DNA from: Irpex lacteus
Lineage: Eukaryota > Basidiomycota > Agaricomycetes > Polyporales > Irpicaceae
NCBI GenBank assembly: GCA_001986395.2
Contig: MQVO02000133.1
Coordinates: 1-24,719, forward strand
Direction: 5' to 3'
DNA: 24,719 nt
Positions 1 to 7,237 of the stretch are shown here, piece after piece. Numbering within the stretch: position 1 is the stretch's first letter; every line of letters begins with the position of its first letter. Under the pieces are notes generated by a model that saw only the letters and a program-made list of their open reading frames with translations, ran no database searches and was not told where the DNA came from. The translations under genes were made by a program, and so were the position numbers.

Positions 1-174
1 ATTGTCTAATAATAATATAAGTTATAGCCAGATAGTTTTATATAAAAAAATATAAAAGATAGATAAATTAAAGCAAGATGGTGTAATAGGTGTAACACGC
101 ATGTCTTTAATATATGTTCAAATCATATTTTTTGCTATCCAGAATTTTAGCTTAAAGGTAGAGTATGTCACTCC

Positions 175-197
175 CCTTTTTTTATATAAAAAAAAGG
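175..197. repeat. Poly-T/poly-A hairpin
   Basis: A run CC plus eight T is followed by ATAT and a run of A ending in GG, which folds into a near-perfect stem with a tiny loop. The same design recurs at about 5281-5322, 5824-5854, 6662-6687, 10073-10106 and 21583-21607, so it is a second hairpin class distinct from the CCCCAAAAAACTAG palindromes. It may be a transcript-processing or recombination structure; the role is not known. Confidence 0.6.
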
Positions 198-229
198 ATG
201 GATAGTTTAATTCTTGTAATTTTAAAACC

Positions 230-301
230 GGGATTATAGTTTAGTTGGTAAAACATAGACCTTGCACGTCTAAATAATGAGTTAAAATCTCATTGATTCC
301 A
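230..301 (+). tRNA. trnA: tRNA-Ala (TGC)
   Basis: A full cloverleaf is visible. The acceptor GGGATTA (230-236) pairs with TGATTCC (294-300) using two G-T pairs; the D stem is GTTT/AAAC; the anticodon stem TAGAC/GTCTA is perfect with loop CTTGCAC, giving anticodon TGC at 263-265; the T stem ATGAG/CTCAT is perfect. Discriminator base is A. It delivers alanine to mitochondrial ribosomes. It is followed closely by a trnF-like gene on the same strand. Confidence 0.88.
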
Positions 302-344
302 TATAAAATTGGTTTATAAATCTTTATTATATCTCTTTTCTTAG

Positions 345-412
345 CCTTTATTGTGAAATGGTAGAGCAATACATTGAACCTGTATTAGTATAGGTTCAAC
401 TAATTTATCCTT
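345..412 (+). tRNA. tRNA-Phe-like (GAA), degenerate
   Basis: The anticodon stem ATACA/TGTAT (369-373/381-385) is perfect with loop TTGAACC, anticodon GAA at 376-378, and a D-arm-like TGGTAGAGCA precedes it. A GGTTCAA segment lies where the T loop should be, but neither a good T stem nor a seven-pair acceptor stem can be drawn. It is either a decayed tRNA, a tRNA needing editing, or a chance partial fold. A fully foldable trnF exists at 20092-20165, so this copy may be redundant. Confidence 0.4.
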
Positions 413-552
413 TTTTTTAATTAAAAACTTTTTTTTAGATAACTAGTATTTTTGGTTGTTAATTATTAAATTGGTTAAAAGTATTGTGTATTCATCATAA
501 TAACCTTAAAGTCTTGCCTTTACGTGGTGCTTTGGCCTTATCTTTTGTTTAA

Positions 553-967
553 ATGATTCTAGGTCCCTTTCACACTACAGAAAGAAATGTTGCTAAATTA
601 ATCTTAAATAGTTTAAAAGGTAGATTTGGTATGGATTTCTCAAAGAGTGTAACGAGATTCATTGACTGTAAAACACATGATTTAGTATCTGTTACTAGAA
701 TTCTAAAAAGTTCTATAGAGATGGATAAAGACCTTTTTTAGATACATTTAAATTAGATATAGATAAAGAAATTTGTAAAAATTTTGGTGTTGATTATATT
801 AAAGCTTTAAATATGGGTCTTTTGAAGAGAAAACAACAAAAGGAACATATAAAACTGTATCTATCCCTATAGCTGCAGCTACATTATCTTATGCAAGAAT
901 ACATATGGCTAAACTAATGACAGATATTTTAAATAGATCCTCAATTTATTCAAAAGGAGGAAAATAA
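553..967 (+). pseudogene. dpo: Family B DNA polymerase (mitochondrial plasmid type), C-terminal palm fragment, frameshifted
   Basis: The first open frame (553-741) contains AKLILNSLKGRFGMDF, the conserved Kx3NSxYG-type motif B of protein-primed family B polymerases, although the usual Tyr is Lys here. A second frame (about 740-840) reads LDTFKLDIDKEICKNF, and a third (842-967) reads GTYKTVSIPIAAATLSYARI, a block these enzymes carry after motif B. Two frameshifts separate the three blocks, so no intact enzyme can be made. Such genes come from linear mitochondrial plasmids that integrate into fungal mtDNA. Motif C (YxDTDS) is not found downstream; the frame ends in spacer DNA beside a 21-bp repeat (934-954). 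Other dpo pieces lie at 21093-21487 and 23289-24290 on the minus strand. Confidence 0.8.
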
Positions 968-1530
968 CCTAGGGGTTGATAATGCGAACAAGAACATTTA
1001 TCACTTTCGAGGGAGATGTAATTTATTACTTTTCTCAAACTAGAGTAAGTAACCTAAGGGAAAGGAATTAAATAAATATAATTAAACTATGATTCTCATT
1101 ATTTTATCTTTAACTTATTCTATTCTATTCTATTCTATTCTATTCTATTCTATTATATTTCTATTCCATTCCATTCTATTCCTTAATATTAATATTCCAC
1201 TTCCTCACCTAAGCGACACACTAACTATTTAAGAGATAGTTTCACACTCTATTTTAATTCTTGTAGAGATAGACTCCACCCTCACCACCATCTTTTTTTT
1301 TTACCCCTGGATAGATAACTATCTCTATTTTCTCCAGGAATCTTAGAATAATTTATTAATTAAAGAATTATTAACTTTACTTACTCCACCGGTGCTGAAA
1401 TTATTTATCCCAAAACAAAGGTAAAAAAAGCTATCCACAGGAAGTAATTTAATTAAACAGGGAATATATTTAAATAAAATTAATTAATAAAATAATCACC
1501 AAAAAAAACTAGATCCTCAATTTATTCAAA
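934..1530. repeat. 21-bp direct repeat (934-954 and 1510-1530) bracketing a 555-bp spacer
   Basis: The 21 bases beginning TAGATCCTCAATTTATTC are identical at 934-954, inside the dpo fragment, and at 1510-1530. They are too long to be chance even in AT-rich DNA. The DNA between them has no recognisable gene. This could be an insertion with duplicated flank, or a recombination scar. Confidence 0.65.
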
Positions 1531-1990
1531 TCTTCTCTACTTTTAATTTTGGACATTTTACTCTTGCTCCAAAACTAAAACTAAATTTCTAATCTCCTTT
1601 TTAAAATTAGGATAAATTCAATATATCTACTTCAACCCCTGCGCAAGTTACCCCTTTAACTTGACTTTTAGGTAAGATCCGTTCTAGCTCTCCCACTGAT
1701 GAGTTAAGCTCTGGGTATAACAAATTAAAAGTAGCTGGTTTCCACTGCAGGAAATAAAATACAGATAGAGTTAATGGCAACTGTTTTTTGAAAAATCACG
1801 AAAGATTACTTATATGTATGATATAAAAAAAAAGAATTAATCTTTAAAGCCAAGAGTTGTACTCTTTTAGCCGAAACAATGGGATGAAGCGGAGGTTTGT
1901 TCTGAAAGAATTATATTTAAATAGGTTCTTTATTTAAGATGAGCTCTTAAGGGATAAAGAATATAATGATAATTTGTTAAGTAAGAAGCG
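968..1990. other. Gene-poor spacer, possibly with structured RNA
   Basis: No ORF of note is seen. The stretch holds a TATTC tandem repeat (1116-1182), a hairpin CCTGGATAGATA...TCTCCAGG near 1306-1341, and a less AT-rich portion at 1640-1960 with several short stems. That last portion lies just upstream of a homing-endonuclease tail and may be degenerate intron RNA; no core could be assigned with confidence. Confidence 0.4.
1116..1182. repeat. TATTC pentanucleotide tandem repeat
   Basis: Seven perfect TATTC units (1116-1150) are followed by decayed units (TATATTTC, TATTCCATTCCATTC). Such repeats in mtDNA vary in copy number by slippage and could be a strain marker. Confidence 0.85.
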
Positions 1991-2251
1991 TTGACGGACC
2001 TTATAGAAGGAGTTAGAGACCAAATAATGGAAAAAACGTCCAGAAATTTCCTTCCATATAAAGAAATTGTTCGTGAAAAGCTTTCAAAATCTACAGAGCT
2101 CATTGATACTGTAACTAAGGAAGGGAAAGTATTACCAACTCTTAATGCTGTGGCTCTTTATCTTCGGGAGTTAAATCCAGAGTATAAAGCATCAGCCGGG
2201 AGTCTTCACAATATTATGAAGAGAGGTGGTCTATACAAAGGTATATTTTAG
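1991..2251 (+). pseudogene. Homing endonuclease C-terminal DNA-binding tail (HTH/NUMOD-like), 5' truncated
   Basis: About 86 codons are open after an upstream TAA at 1982-1984; there is no ATG, only a TTG at 1991. The C-terminal part, LNAVALYLRELNPEYKAS...SLHNIMKRGGLYKGIF, has the pattern of the small helix-turn-helix modules that end GIY-YIG or HNH intron endonucleases (a final YKG followed by a hydrophobic residue). No catalytic domain is visible upstream, so it is probably the remaining tail of an intron or free-standing endonuclease. A short, G-rich structured stretch follows (2330-2395) that could be intron RNA. The assignment rests on pattern memory. Confidence 0.45.
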
Positions 2252-2440
2252 TGTGTTATCTTGTTAAAAATGAGGACAAAAAGGAATAAAGTAAAGTTTA
2301 TTGTTACGGTACTACTTTGTTTGCTAAAACTTCGTTAGGGGGAGGCAGCCATATGGGAAAATAAGAAGGAATGCAAGCAGAAATTGGTATAATAGAAGAT
2401 TGATTATTATACTTAGAACTTCGTATGCGAAAAATAATCC

Positions 2441-2944
2441 TTAATACTCATACCATTTATTGCGGAAAATCAGAAATTGCAGTTGAAGAGTGACTCGAGT
2501 AGTAAGAGGAGGATACTTATCCAAAAGAGGTAGAAGAATTGTTCGAATGATATGTTGATTATTAACAGACCAAATGACAAAACCTGCCTTAATAGGAATT
2601 GTACCACCCCTATAAACATTTCCATTAATCTTGTGAGTAAATTTGTAAACACCCGCTCTAGACTTTAATAAAGAATTTACTCCACTGTGCCCACCAAATA
2701 ATTGAGTTAAAGGTAATTTGATAGGTAATTCATACTTTGAGGGTAGAATACTTTTTAAGATTTCAAACTCAGCAAGGGTTAGTTTAAAATCAGGCATATT
2801 AAATTTGAATATAGATTGATTCAGATTTAAATCTATGTTTTCCTTAGCATACTCAGGTGAAGGGTACTTTTTAAAAAAGTTATCAACTATTTTTACCGGA
2901 TTATCCTTATCTAAGTTTTTAAGTTTCTTCCAGAAGGAAAACTT
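2441..2944 (-). CDS. Homing endonuclease-like ORF, apparent GIY-YIG/LAGLIDADG chimera
   Basis: The frame is open from about 2944 to 2441 (168 codons), with an internal ATG at 2797. The middle reads SRAGVYKFTHKINGNVY, very like the GIY-x-YIG opening strand of GIY-YIG nucleases (GVYKFTxKINGxxY). The following residues do not continue that fold. Instead the C-terminus, VNNQHIIRTILLPLLDKYPP and on, matches the 'iiPlldkyPLlT' helix that closes LAGLIDADG endonucleases. It therefore looks like two endonuclease types joined head to tail. No LAGLIDADG catalytic motif is seen, so it is probably inactive. A group II reverse-transcriptase remnant lies just upstream on the same strand, which fits a graveyard of intron ORFs. 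Confidence 0.5.
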   Translation of the reverse strand, partial: KFSFWKKLKNLDKDNPVKIVDNFFKKYPSPEYAKENIDLNLNQSIFKFNMPDFKLTLAEFEILKSILPSKYELPIKLPLTQLFGGHSGVNSLLKSRAGVYKFTHKINGNVYRGGTIPIKAGFVIWSVNNQHIIRTILLPLLDKYPPLTTRVTLQLQFLIFRNKWYEY

Positions 2945-2973
2945 TTATTAAAAATAGGGGAACCCAAATAAAA

Positions 2974-3390
2974 TTATTCTTTATCTCTTTCTGCTTCTCC
3001 TTTTGTTATCTTATTCCTTAGTAAATATTGTTCAATTGTTTTCATGTCTACTTTAACTACTTTATCTACACCAGCAGTTTTACCTCCTTTATTCTCTATC
3101 ACTTTTCTAACATTATAGATTTTATGCTAAATTCAGTAATCATTTAATTTATTTATACTTTCTTTCTTTCCAAGTAATGACTTTCTGAGATTCGCAGGGA
3201 TGTCCACACGAAGGCTATTCAAAAGATTTTATATAAAACTTAATTGATCATTGGTTTGACCTCTTACTAGAAATAAGACTTATTTTTATCTAATTTATAG
3301 AGTTCTTCCTTTATTCCTTCTATTAAACTTTTAATAGTGTATAAAATTTTCCCTCTTTATTTAATTTAGTCCTCTAATTAATTACAAAGA
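2974..3390 (-). pseudogene. Group II intron reverse transcriptase/maturase, N-terminal (RT-0/RT-1) remnant
   Basis: On the minus strand, 3120-2974 reads NVRKVIENKGGKTAGVDKVV, which matches the highly conserved AVrkVtxNKGkkTAGVDg block at the start of group II intron RT domains. The frame ends at a TAA (2974-2976), far short of the catalytic YADD and maturase regions. Farther upstream (to about 3390) other frames, with stops, give short LIEGIKEELYKLDKNK- and LRKSLLGKKES-like pieces, consistent with a decayed 5' part of the same ORF. It would once have served splicing and mobility of a group II intron. Confidence 0.6.
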
Positions 3391-3434
3391 TAATATTTAT
3401 ACTACACATAAAACCCTATCCTTTATAGCATAAT

Positions 3435-3480
3435 CCCAAAAAACTAGGGCAAGAGTAGAAATAATTAGTTTTTTTGGGGA
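3435..3480. mobile_element. Palindromic element (double-hairpin type)
   Basis: CCCAAAAAACTAG at the left and TTAGTTTTTTTGGGG at the right form a long stem around AGAGTAGAAATAA. It is one copy of the dispersed palindrome family in this window and lies about 17 bp from the end of recognisable nad5 similarity. Confidence 0.8.
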
Positions 3481-3496
3481 TTGTGCAAAAGGGTTT

Positions 3497-3775
3497 TACA
3501 ATGGGTGTATCTCTATTTATTGTAACAGAAGTGAATACTGCAGAAATAGTACCAAGCCAATAAGCAGTGTGTCCTGAGATTTAATATTTTTCGAGTGCTT
3601 CCTCTAGGATTAGATCTTTGAAGTAGAACCCTGTAAGAAATGGAAATGCCATTAAGGGTAATGAACCAATAAGCTTAAACTATTTCAGTTAAATGAACCA
3701 TGGTATTCCTTTTTACCATAAATAATTTAGCTATTTAATTTTAAGCCTCCTGACTCAGAGTCTGGTATCCCTAAT
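3497..3775 (-). pseudogene. nad5: nad5 internal fragment, AT-rich copy with nonsense codon
   Basis: Complex I subunit ND5, a proton-pumping inner-membrane protein. On the minus strand, 3673-3500 reads LIGSLPLMAFPFLTGFY.KDLILEEALEKY then TAA (3581-3583) then ISGHTAYWLGTISAVFT. This is the same segment as codons near 17011-17170 of the plus-strand nad5 piece and aligns without gaps; the stop replaces the Glu codon of that copy. Similarity ends abruptly after AVFT, near a palindromic element. Upstream, SGGL near 3750 may be the GGL that precedes this segment, but extra sequence intervenes. Codons favour TTA/ATT, unlike the CTA-rich plus-strand copy. Clearly a relic. Confidence 0.75.
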
Positions 3776-3995
3776 TAGTAATCAAGTCCAGTAATAAATT
3801 TATAATAAAATTAATTATCTGGCTGGCAGCTGCCCTTATTAAAAATAAATTATTCATGGGGTTTTATATATTTAATTAAACGAATCCTATAGTTTTAACT
3901 ATTAATTAATTTGTCTCCACCCTTTATCAAAAGAAAATAAAATAAAAATTTTTATTTTATAGATAATAAAACAAAGGGGGTATAAAATTAAAATA

Positions 3996-4955
3996 TTACA
4001 GAGTATAGTAATAAGGAAGAAAAGCAAGGTACTCTGGGTTTAGTTGTAGTAGGTCTAAATAATAGTTATGTTCCAATATTCCCCTGATTAATCTTGTGGG
4101 AATCATTTCTCCAACTCCGAACTCTAAAATACTGCTGTTATTGCTTAATAGAGAATAGTTACTAATGGAGCTACCACTATCTGAGCTTGTAAAAAAATCA
4201 GTGACTGTGGTAGAGTTAGTACTATTACTAGAAGAAGCTATACTATATTCTGATGAAGGTATAGATTTTATGCCCTGAATTGAACTTGTACTTGGATTTG
4301 AATAATTGTACAAATAATCAGATTGCATAGGGCTATCTTGAGGTAAATTGTTATTTAAACTATTAACTTTATTTATCTTGAAAATGCCTAACCCCTCTTT
4401 ACTTGCAAGATAAGCTTTCTTAGGTAAAGCTTTTATAGAATAGAAGAAAGCAGGTAAAGAACAATAATGTAACTCTAAAACATTCAAACCTAATTCTAAA
4501 TCTGATTCTGGAATCATATATGAATCAAATTCTATAGAATCACCACTATCATTTACATAATCACTGTATTCGTATGACCAATACCATTGATGTCCTACAA
4601 CTTTAATTGTTATTGTAGGTGAGATAACTTCATCTAATAAATATAATAATCTGAATGAAGGGAAAGCAATAGCAATTAAGATAAAAGCTGGTGTGATTGT
4701 CCAGATTAATTCAATTAATGTACCGTGATTTAAGTATTTATGTACAATTGCACTTTTACTACTATTATAGTAATAAATAATTGAAGTTAATACCCAGAAA
4801 ACTCCTACTGAAATTACAACAAGGTAAAAAAAGATTGTGTTGTGTAATTCAACAATCCCAGTGAATCCTGGAGCTGCACTATCTTGGAAACCTATTTGCC
4901 AAGGATGTGGAGCATCATTAAATATAGTATTTAAAAAAGAAAAATTAAAAATCAT
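3996..4955 (-). CDS. cox2: Cytochrome c oxidase subunit 2, N-terminal half fused to an unrelated Ser/Asn-rich tail
   Basis: COX2 carries electrons from cytochrome c through its CuA centre in complex IV of the inner membrane. The ORF starts at ATG (4955). Residues 1-155 are typical: DAPHPWQIGFQDSAAPG, two transmembrane helices (about 40-65 and 80-105), GTLIELIWTITPAFILIAIAFPS, then GHQWYWSYEYSDY and SYMIPESDLELG. At residue about 156 similarity stops. The expected CuA domain (HSW... and the CxExCxxxHxxM copper ligands) is absent. In its place are about 160 residues, rich in Ser and Asn between about 195 and 265, ending in LAFLPYYYTL. Possible explanations are a real split gene (cox2a, with cox2b elsewhere), a 5' exon reading into an intron ORF, or a recombination chimera. 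No cox2 3' part was found elsewhere in the window. Codons are TTA/AGA-rich. Confidence 0.85.
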   Translation of the reverse strand: MIFNFSFLNTIFNDAPHPWQIGFQDSAAPGFTGIVELHNTIFFYLVVISVGVFWVLTSIIYYYNSSKSAIVHKYLNHGTLIELIWTITPAFILIAIAFPSFRLLYLLDEVISPTITIKVVGHQWYWSYEYSDYVNDSGDSIEFDSYMIPESDLELGLNVLELHYCSLPAFFYSIKALPKKAYLASKEGLGIFKINKVNSLNNNLPQDSPMQSDYLYNYSNPSTSSIQGIKSIPSSEYSIASSSNSTNSTTVTDFFTSSDSGSSISNYSLLSNNSSILEFGVGEMIPTRLIRGILEHNYYLDLLQLNPEYLAFLPYYYTL

Positions 4956-5145
4956 TTTTATTTAAAATTTGTGTATACCTTAGGTAATATATTACTAATA
5001 CCAATTTATATTAAGATTAAATTATTTTTTTAGTTTTTGTCCTTTGTTTATAGATAAGAAAATAAGATTATTTATTTTCTTCTTATGTAATAAAAATAAA
5101 GAGGGTAAGTATTAGAAATAAAAAATAAATTATAAAAAAATATAA

Positions 5146-5187
5146 CCCCAAAAAAACTAGGAATTAGAAATAATTAGTTTTTTTGGG
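5146..5187. mobile_element. Palindromic element (double-hairpin type)
   Basis: The left end CCCCAAAAAAACTAG pairs with the right end TTAGTTTTTTTGGG around AATTAGAAATAA. It lies in spacer DNA and ends GGGATTG, like several other copies. Confidence 0.8.
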
Positions 5188-5280
5188 ATTGGATTAAAGT
5201 AATAAATTTATACTCTCAGCTCATACTTTATAATTTATTAAACATAAAGTATTAAAGTACAGTTTTGTTTCACCCTCCCT

Positions 5281-5322
5281 CCTCCCCTTTTTTTTATATA
5301 AAAAAAGGATAGAGGGGGGAGG
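5281..5322. repeat. Pyrimidine/purine hairpin
   Basis: CCTCCCC plus eight T, then ATATA, then a poly-A run and a purine-rich GGATAGAGGGGGGAGG arm. The arms pair over about 15 positions with some slack. It belongs to the poly-T/poly-A hairpin class. Confidence 0.6.
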
Positions 5323-5472
5323 ATAGAGGATGTACTGCTGAAAAATATTATTTAGTAAAACTAAATAAACCACTGCTAAACCTAAGGTGTTATATAGTAT
5401 AAATACTATTCTGAGTATAAAATAGACAGTGAAAGATTATGATAAAATAAAATATATATAATAATATAGCTA

Positions 5473-5594
5473 TCCCCCCACCCTGTGGGCCCCACTTGAT
5501 TTATAAGGGCCCCACATTCCACAATCCACAATCCACAATCCACAAAGTGGGCTGGGGTGGGCTGGGCTGGCGTGGGCGGCAAGGAGGGGTGGGC
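5473..5594. repeat. GC-rich cluster with CCACAAT tandem repeat
   Basis: This is the most GC-rich spacer block in the window. It contains the palindrome GTGGGGCCCAC-like TGTGGGCCCCAC, a second GGGCCCCAC, four tandem units of the ATCCACA type (about 5516-5545), and a G-rich arm with repeated GTGGGCTGGG. The C-rich left half and the G-rich right half can pair imperfectly, and the G-runs could form a quadruplex. GC clusters of this sort are known in yeast mtDNA near replication origins; any such role here is inference. Confidence 0.65.
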
Positions 5595-5648
5595 AAATTT
5601 ATTAAATATATATTCTTTTTTTGATTTTATTTCTTCCCTTTTTTTTTA

Positions 5649-5677
5649 ATTAAATTAAATTAAATTAAATTAAATTA
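5649..5677. repeat. TAAAT tandem repeat
   Basis: About five and a half TAAAT units in a row. A short slippage-type repeat in spacer DNA. Confidence 0.75.
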
Positions 5678-5873
5678 TTAAAAAGAAAAAGACCAAAATA
5701 TATTATTACTTATAAAAATTTATAAGAAAATAATACATGCCCCCCTTTTTTTATTTATAGAGGGCAGTGCAACGTTAGCTCTGGAAAAGAAAGTTAAATC
5801 TAACTTTCCTTTATTCTTTTTCTCCTTTTTTTTATTATTATAAAAATAAAAAGGCATAAAGAAATTAAGAATA

Positions 5874-5944
5874 TAGTCTTTATCAGAATCGAACTGATAC
5901 TTGCTACGTGAAGGGTAGCTGTACTGCCTTTATACAAAAAGACC
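5874..5944 (-). tRNA. trnE: tRNA-Glu (TTC)
   Basis: Read on the minus strand, the acceptor GGTCTTT pairs with AAAGACT (first pair G-T), the D stem is GTA/TAC, the anticodon stem GCTAC/GTAGC is perfect around CCTTCAC with anticodon TTC, and the T arm is ATCAG-TTCGATT-CTGAT. All stems close. It lies 20 bp downstream of trnM on the same strand. Confidence 0.9.
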
Positions 5945-5964
5945 CGGTCTTTATTTTATTTCTA

Positions 5965-6036
5965 TTGCGGCATCAGGAATTGAACCTGCTCTAACAGCTC
6001 ATGAGGCTATTGTGCCAACCTTTACACTATACCGCA
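5965..6036 (-). tRNA. trnM: tRNA-Met (CAT)
   Basis: The acceptor TGCGGTA pairs with TGCCGCA; the anticodon stem ATAGC/GCTGT (one T-G pair) holds loop CTCATGA with anticodon CAT; the T arm has CAGG-TTCAATT-CCTG. The first pair is T-A rather than G-C, which is compatible with an initiator, but the elongator/initiator choice is not proven. It could also serve as Ile if the C is modified to lysidine. Confidence 0.9.
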
Positions 6037-6162
6037 TGTATGGACACTATCTTATTATTAAGATTCCACCCCTACTCTTTTCTTTCTATGAGTTAGAGCA
6101 TCCTTCCCTAAACTGCGTTTCGATCAATTAATGTCTTTTTGTTGAACAGTTTTATTATCATA

Positions 6163-6220
6163 CCCCAAAAAACTAGGGTCGCTATCGCGGTAGAATTAAT
6201 TATAACTAGTTTTTTGGTGG
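6163..6220. mobile_element. Palindromic element with GC-rich loop
   Basis: The outer stem CCCCAAAAAACTAG/CTAGTTTTTTGGTGG is typical of the family. The centre holds a second small hairpin, TCGCTATCGCGG, so this copy is a true double hairpin and differs from the AT-only copies. Confidence 0.75.
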
Positions 6221-6545
6221 ATTGTTTGGATTTATAATATTCATTCCTTGTTTATTACACATGCCTTCCTCTTTATCGATGGAACTATCCCTTTCCACCC
6301 ACACCTTTAAGTCTTACTAGTCTCCTATTAAACTTTCATAGATCTTAAACTTGGATATATCTTATTACTTGCTGAAATCTTATTACTCTTTCCTTACTTC
6401 AAAATATAATGAAAATGAGAGACTTGGTTTAAGTTATACTCTCTTATATTTTACTATCATTTATAGCTATTTTACTATCGTTAATAGATATTAATAAACC
6501 TTTTTTAATCTTAATATCCAATATATAATAATAATCTTCACAGAT

Positions 6546-6594
6546 CCCCCAAAAAACTAGGAATTATAATTAATTCTAACTAGTTTTTGTGGGG
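6546..6594. mobile_element. Palindromic element (double-hairpin type)
   Basis: CCCCCAAAAAACTAG and CTAGTTTTTGTGGGG flank GAATTATAATTAATTC, which pairs with itself. Nearly the whole unit is one long stem. Confidence 0.8.
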
Positions 6595-6781
6595 TTATTT
6601 TAAAACTAGAATCTAAATTACCTAGTTTTCTTCTATTTTTAATAAATTATTATAGTTTTCTCCTTTTTTATTTAATTAAAAAAAGGGTAGAGAGAATTAT
6701 AGTTAGTAAGAAGAGAGATTGTATATATTAATAATTATTTTATGTTTTTATATCTTTATTTTTTTTAATAAATTATTTTAG

Positions 6782-6831
6782 TAAAATTTATACTCTCTTA
6801 TATAATTAAATACTTTTTTTATTTAGATATA
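6782..6831. repeat. 50-bp dispersed direct repeat, copy 1 (copy 2 at 19679-19728)
   Basis: The 50 bases starting TAAAATTTATACTCTCTTAT are identical in spacer DNA here and upstream of atp8 at 19679-19728. Such exact repeats at a distance of 12.9 kb can support intramolecular recombination. Confidence 0.8.
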
Positions 6832-6899
6832 ACTTAAATTAAAATATATTTATTTAATTATTTTTATTTATAATATTTTATTTAATTTTATGTATTCTT

Positions 6900-7014
6900 C
6901 CCCAAAAAACTAGTTATAATTCTTTCATCCGCGATTATTAAAATTTAATTAAATTAAATTTTAATTAGAGCCTAGTTTTTTGGAATGGAATTAGAAATAA
7001 TTAGTTTTTTTGGG
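6900..7014. mobile_element. Composite palindromic element (long form plus half of a short form)
   Basis: A long-form element (CCCCAAAAAACTAG, then CATCCGCGATTATTAAAAT, an AATTTAATTAAATT palindrome, and GAGCCTAGTTTTTTGG) is followed directly by the right half of a short-form element (ATTAGAAATAATTAG then TTTTTTTGGG). The tandem arrangement suggests insertion of one element next to or into another. Confidence 0.75.
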
Positions 7015-7214
7015 TGGATGATTAAACTATAGATCCAGCAATGACAATAAAGCAATAGGATTACAATTATATTGAAAATATGAATATTAAGATTTAATTT
7101 ATGATTTAGTTTAAACTATTATATAAGAATCATCTGTTCCCTTTTTAATATCTTAACTTTAAATTAAAATAAAATTTATTACTAACTCCCTTTTTTTTAT
7201 AAAACAAAAGAATA

Positions 7215-7237
7215 AGCCACTCTACCAGAAAGTGGCT
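7215..7237. terminator. Stem-loop downstream of rnl
   Basis: AGCCACT and AGTGGCT form a perfect 7-bp stem around CTACCAGAA, about 150 bp beyond the approximate rnl 3' end in the direction of rnl transcription. It could be a transcript end or processing site; no direct proof. Confidence 0.35.

Larger units (their letters stand above)
4956..5873. other. Long AT-rich spacer between cox2 and trnE
   Basis: No gene is seen. The spacer holds a palindromic element (5146-5187), a pyrimidine/purine hairpin (5281-5322), a GC cluster (5473-5594), a TAAAT tandem repeat (about 5649-5677) and a poly-T/poly-A hairpin (5824-5854). This concentration of structure could mark a control or replication region, but no promoter consensus was recognised. 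Confidence 0.5.

Noticed and set aside
1640..1760. Possible LSU rRNA fragment (AGTAGCTGGTTTCCACTGC)
   Set aside because: Only one short rRNA-like string is present, the neighbouring conserved segments are missing, and the true rnl lies at 7390-10360.
6090..6145. tRNA-like D and T arm strings (GAGTTAGAGCA, GTTTCGATC)
   Set aside because: No anticodon stem or acceptor stem can be drawn between them.
3435..7014. CRISPR-like array from repeated CCCCAAAAAACTAG units
   Set aside because: Copies are irregularly spaced, palindromic and in spacer and gene DNA, without uniform spacers or cas genes; they are dispersed palindromes.
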